Positions 4,806 to 5,771 of a stretch of 5,771 bases of DNA are shown in pieces. The notes beneath the pieces were generated by a model. The model did not search any database, had not been told where the DNA came from, and saw only the letters and a program-made list of their open reading frames with translations. Numbering within the stretch: the stretch's first letter is position 1; each line of letters begins with the position of its first letter. Origin of the DNA: Spirochaetae bacterium HGW-Spirochaetae-7. GTDB taxonomy: Bacteria; Spirochaetota; Spirochaetia; Treponematales; UBA12059. A program made the position numbers and the translations under genes. The stretch covers positions 1-5,771 of the forward strand of contig PGXR01000185.1 of the NCBI GenBank assembly GCA_002839245.1. Direction: 5' to 3'.

Positions 4806-5771
4806 ATGCCTATCCTGGAAAGCATCGACGGGCCGGACGATATCAAGCGCCTTTCACTACGCGAACTGTATCGCCTGGCCGCCGAAATTCGCGGCCTCAT
4901 CATCGGTACCGTCAGCGTGAACGGCGGGCATCTCGCGTCCAACCTCGGCGTCGTCGAGTTGACGCTGGCCCTCCACCGGGTTTTCAGCACGCCGGGCGAC
5001 TCGATAGTCTGGGATGTCGGACACCAGTGTTACACGCACAAGATAATTACCGGCAGGAGCGGAGGCTTTCCCGGCATACGCCGCTCGGGCGGCTTGTCTG
5101 GGTTCCCCAAGCACGCGGAAAGCGTCCATGACGCTTTCGACGCGGGTCACGCGTCGACGTCGATTTCGGCCGCGCTCGGCATCCTGACCGCCAACGACAG
5201 GCTAGGCCATCCCGGCTCCGTAATCGCGGTGATTGGCGACGGCGCTCTGACGGGAGGCATGGCCTGGGAGGCGATGAGCCATGCCGGGCAACTGGGCCTG
5301 CCGCTCATCATCGTACTCAACGACAACAAGATGTCCATATCGCGCAACGTAGGCGCGTTGTCGAGCTACCTCTCCAGGTTGTCCGCGACGGCAAGGTACC
5401 AGAGGCTGCGCATGCTCATAGACCGCATCATACTCGGTGTGCCCTGGTTCGGACCGAGGTTGCACCCCATGGTTCTCCGTTTCAAGCGCGCCGTCAAGGC
5501 GATGTTCTTCAAGGAAAGCCTGTTCGCCGACCTGGGTTTCGAGTACGCGGGTCCCATAGACGGCCACAACATCCAGCTGCTCTGCGACGTCTTCGCGGAG
5601 GCTCGGGCTATCCGCAAGCCTGTCGTCATCCACGTCGTGACAAAAAAAGGCAAGGGCCACCTGCCTGCCGAGGAAAACCCGTCAGCCTACCACGGCGTGT
5701 CGCCGGCATCCCAGGTTCTGGCGGCGTCGATGTCATCCGATCCGCTCGACCCAGCGGGACCGCCTGCGCCG
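4806..5771 (+). CDS. dxs: 1-deoxy-D-xylulose-5-phosphate synthase (N-terminal half, cut by window end)
   Basis: DXS condenses pyruvate with glyceraldehyde 3-phosphate to DXP, the first step of the MEP isoprenoid pathway, using thiamine diphosphate and Mg2+. The window holds 322 of about 620 residues, covering the ThDP-binding domain. Visible motifs are GHLASNLG (41-48, with H42), WDVGHQCYTHKI (69-80, with H73), SGFPK (98-102), GHASTSIS (114-121, usually GHSSTS), the GDGALTGG cofactor motif (144-151) with N172/N174 in LNDNKMSIS, GPIDGH (249-254), VVTKKGKGH (277-285) and YHGV (295-298). The start follows from the family pattern (a short leader before DIKRLSLREL) and is the only nearby in-frame ATG. 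No Shine-Dalgarno sequence precedes it. The transketolase-like pyrimidine-binding and C-terminal domains lie beyond 5771; nothing suggests a real truncation. Confidence 0.97.
   Translation, partial: MPILESIDGPDDIKRLSLRELYRLAAEIRGLIIGTVSVNGGHLASNLGVVELTLALHRVFSTPGDSIVWDVGHQCYTHKIITGRSGGFPGIRRSGGLSGFPKHAESVHDAFDAGHASTSISAALGILTANDRLGHPGSVIAVIGDGALTGGMAWEAMSHAGQLGLPLIIVLNDNKMSISRNVGALSSYLSRLSATARYQRLRMLIDRIILGVPWFGPRLHPMVLRFKRAVKAMFFKESLFADLGFEYAGPIDGHNIQLLCDVFAEARAIRKPVVIHVVTKKGKGHLPAEENPSAYHGVSPASQVLAASMSSDPLDPAGPPAP

Overview
The window looks like chromosomal DNA of a GC-rich bacterium (around 60% GC by eye, with ATA isoleucine codons still common). The best guess is a spirochaete of the Treponema/Spirochaeta type. 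The clue is a short alanyl-tRNA synthetase of 595 residues that stops right after the editing domain. From memory this form is typical of spirochaetes and of Patescibacteria. The GAF/HD-GYP protein with an insert behind its GYP motif also fits a spirochaete. This is inference; no rRNA or other phylogenetic marker lies in the window.

Layout, left to right. (1) 1-359, minus strand: a gamma-class carbonic-anhydrase-like hexapeptide-repeat protein whose 3' end lies outside the window. (2) 360-573: a divergent promoter region, with a good sigma70-like promoter for each side and an operator-like dyad over the rightward one. (3) 574-1803, plus: a GAF plus HD-GYP cyclic-dinucleotide phosphodiesterase. 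(4) 1804-1868: a short spacer with a stem-loop and an alaS promoter that reaches almost to the start codon. (5) 1869-3656, plus: alaS. (6) 3657-4230: a 574-base non-coding gap between convergent genes. It is full of inverted repeats and bounded by near-perfect 19/20-base inverted copies, and is best read as a small non-autonomous (MITE-like) element or a mosaic of dispersed repeats. (7) 4231-4755, minus: a conserved-looking protein of unknown function. (8) 4756-4805: a short divergent promoter region. (9) 4806-5771, plus: the first half of dxs, cut by the window edge.

The genes do not form one pathway. alaS (translation) and dxs (isoprenoid precursors) are housekeeping genes, the HD-GYP protein is a signalling enzyme, and the gamma-CA-like protein is metabolic or unknown. 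alaS appears to have its own promoter, so it need not be co-transcribed with the HD-GYP gene. The least explained parts are the structured gap 3657-4230 and the unknown gene beside dxs. I see no complete defence system, CRISPR array, transposase, tRNA or rRNA.
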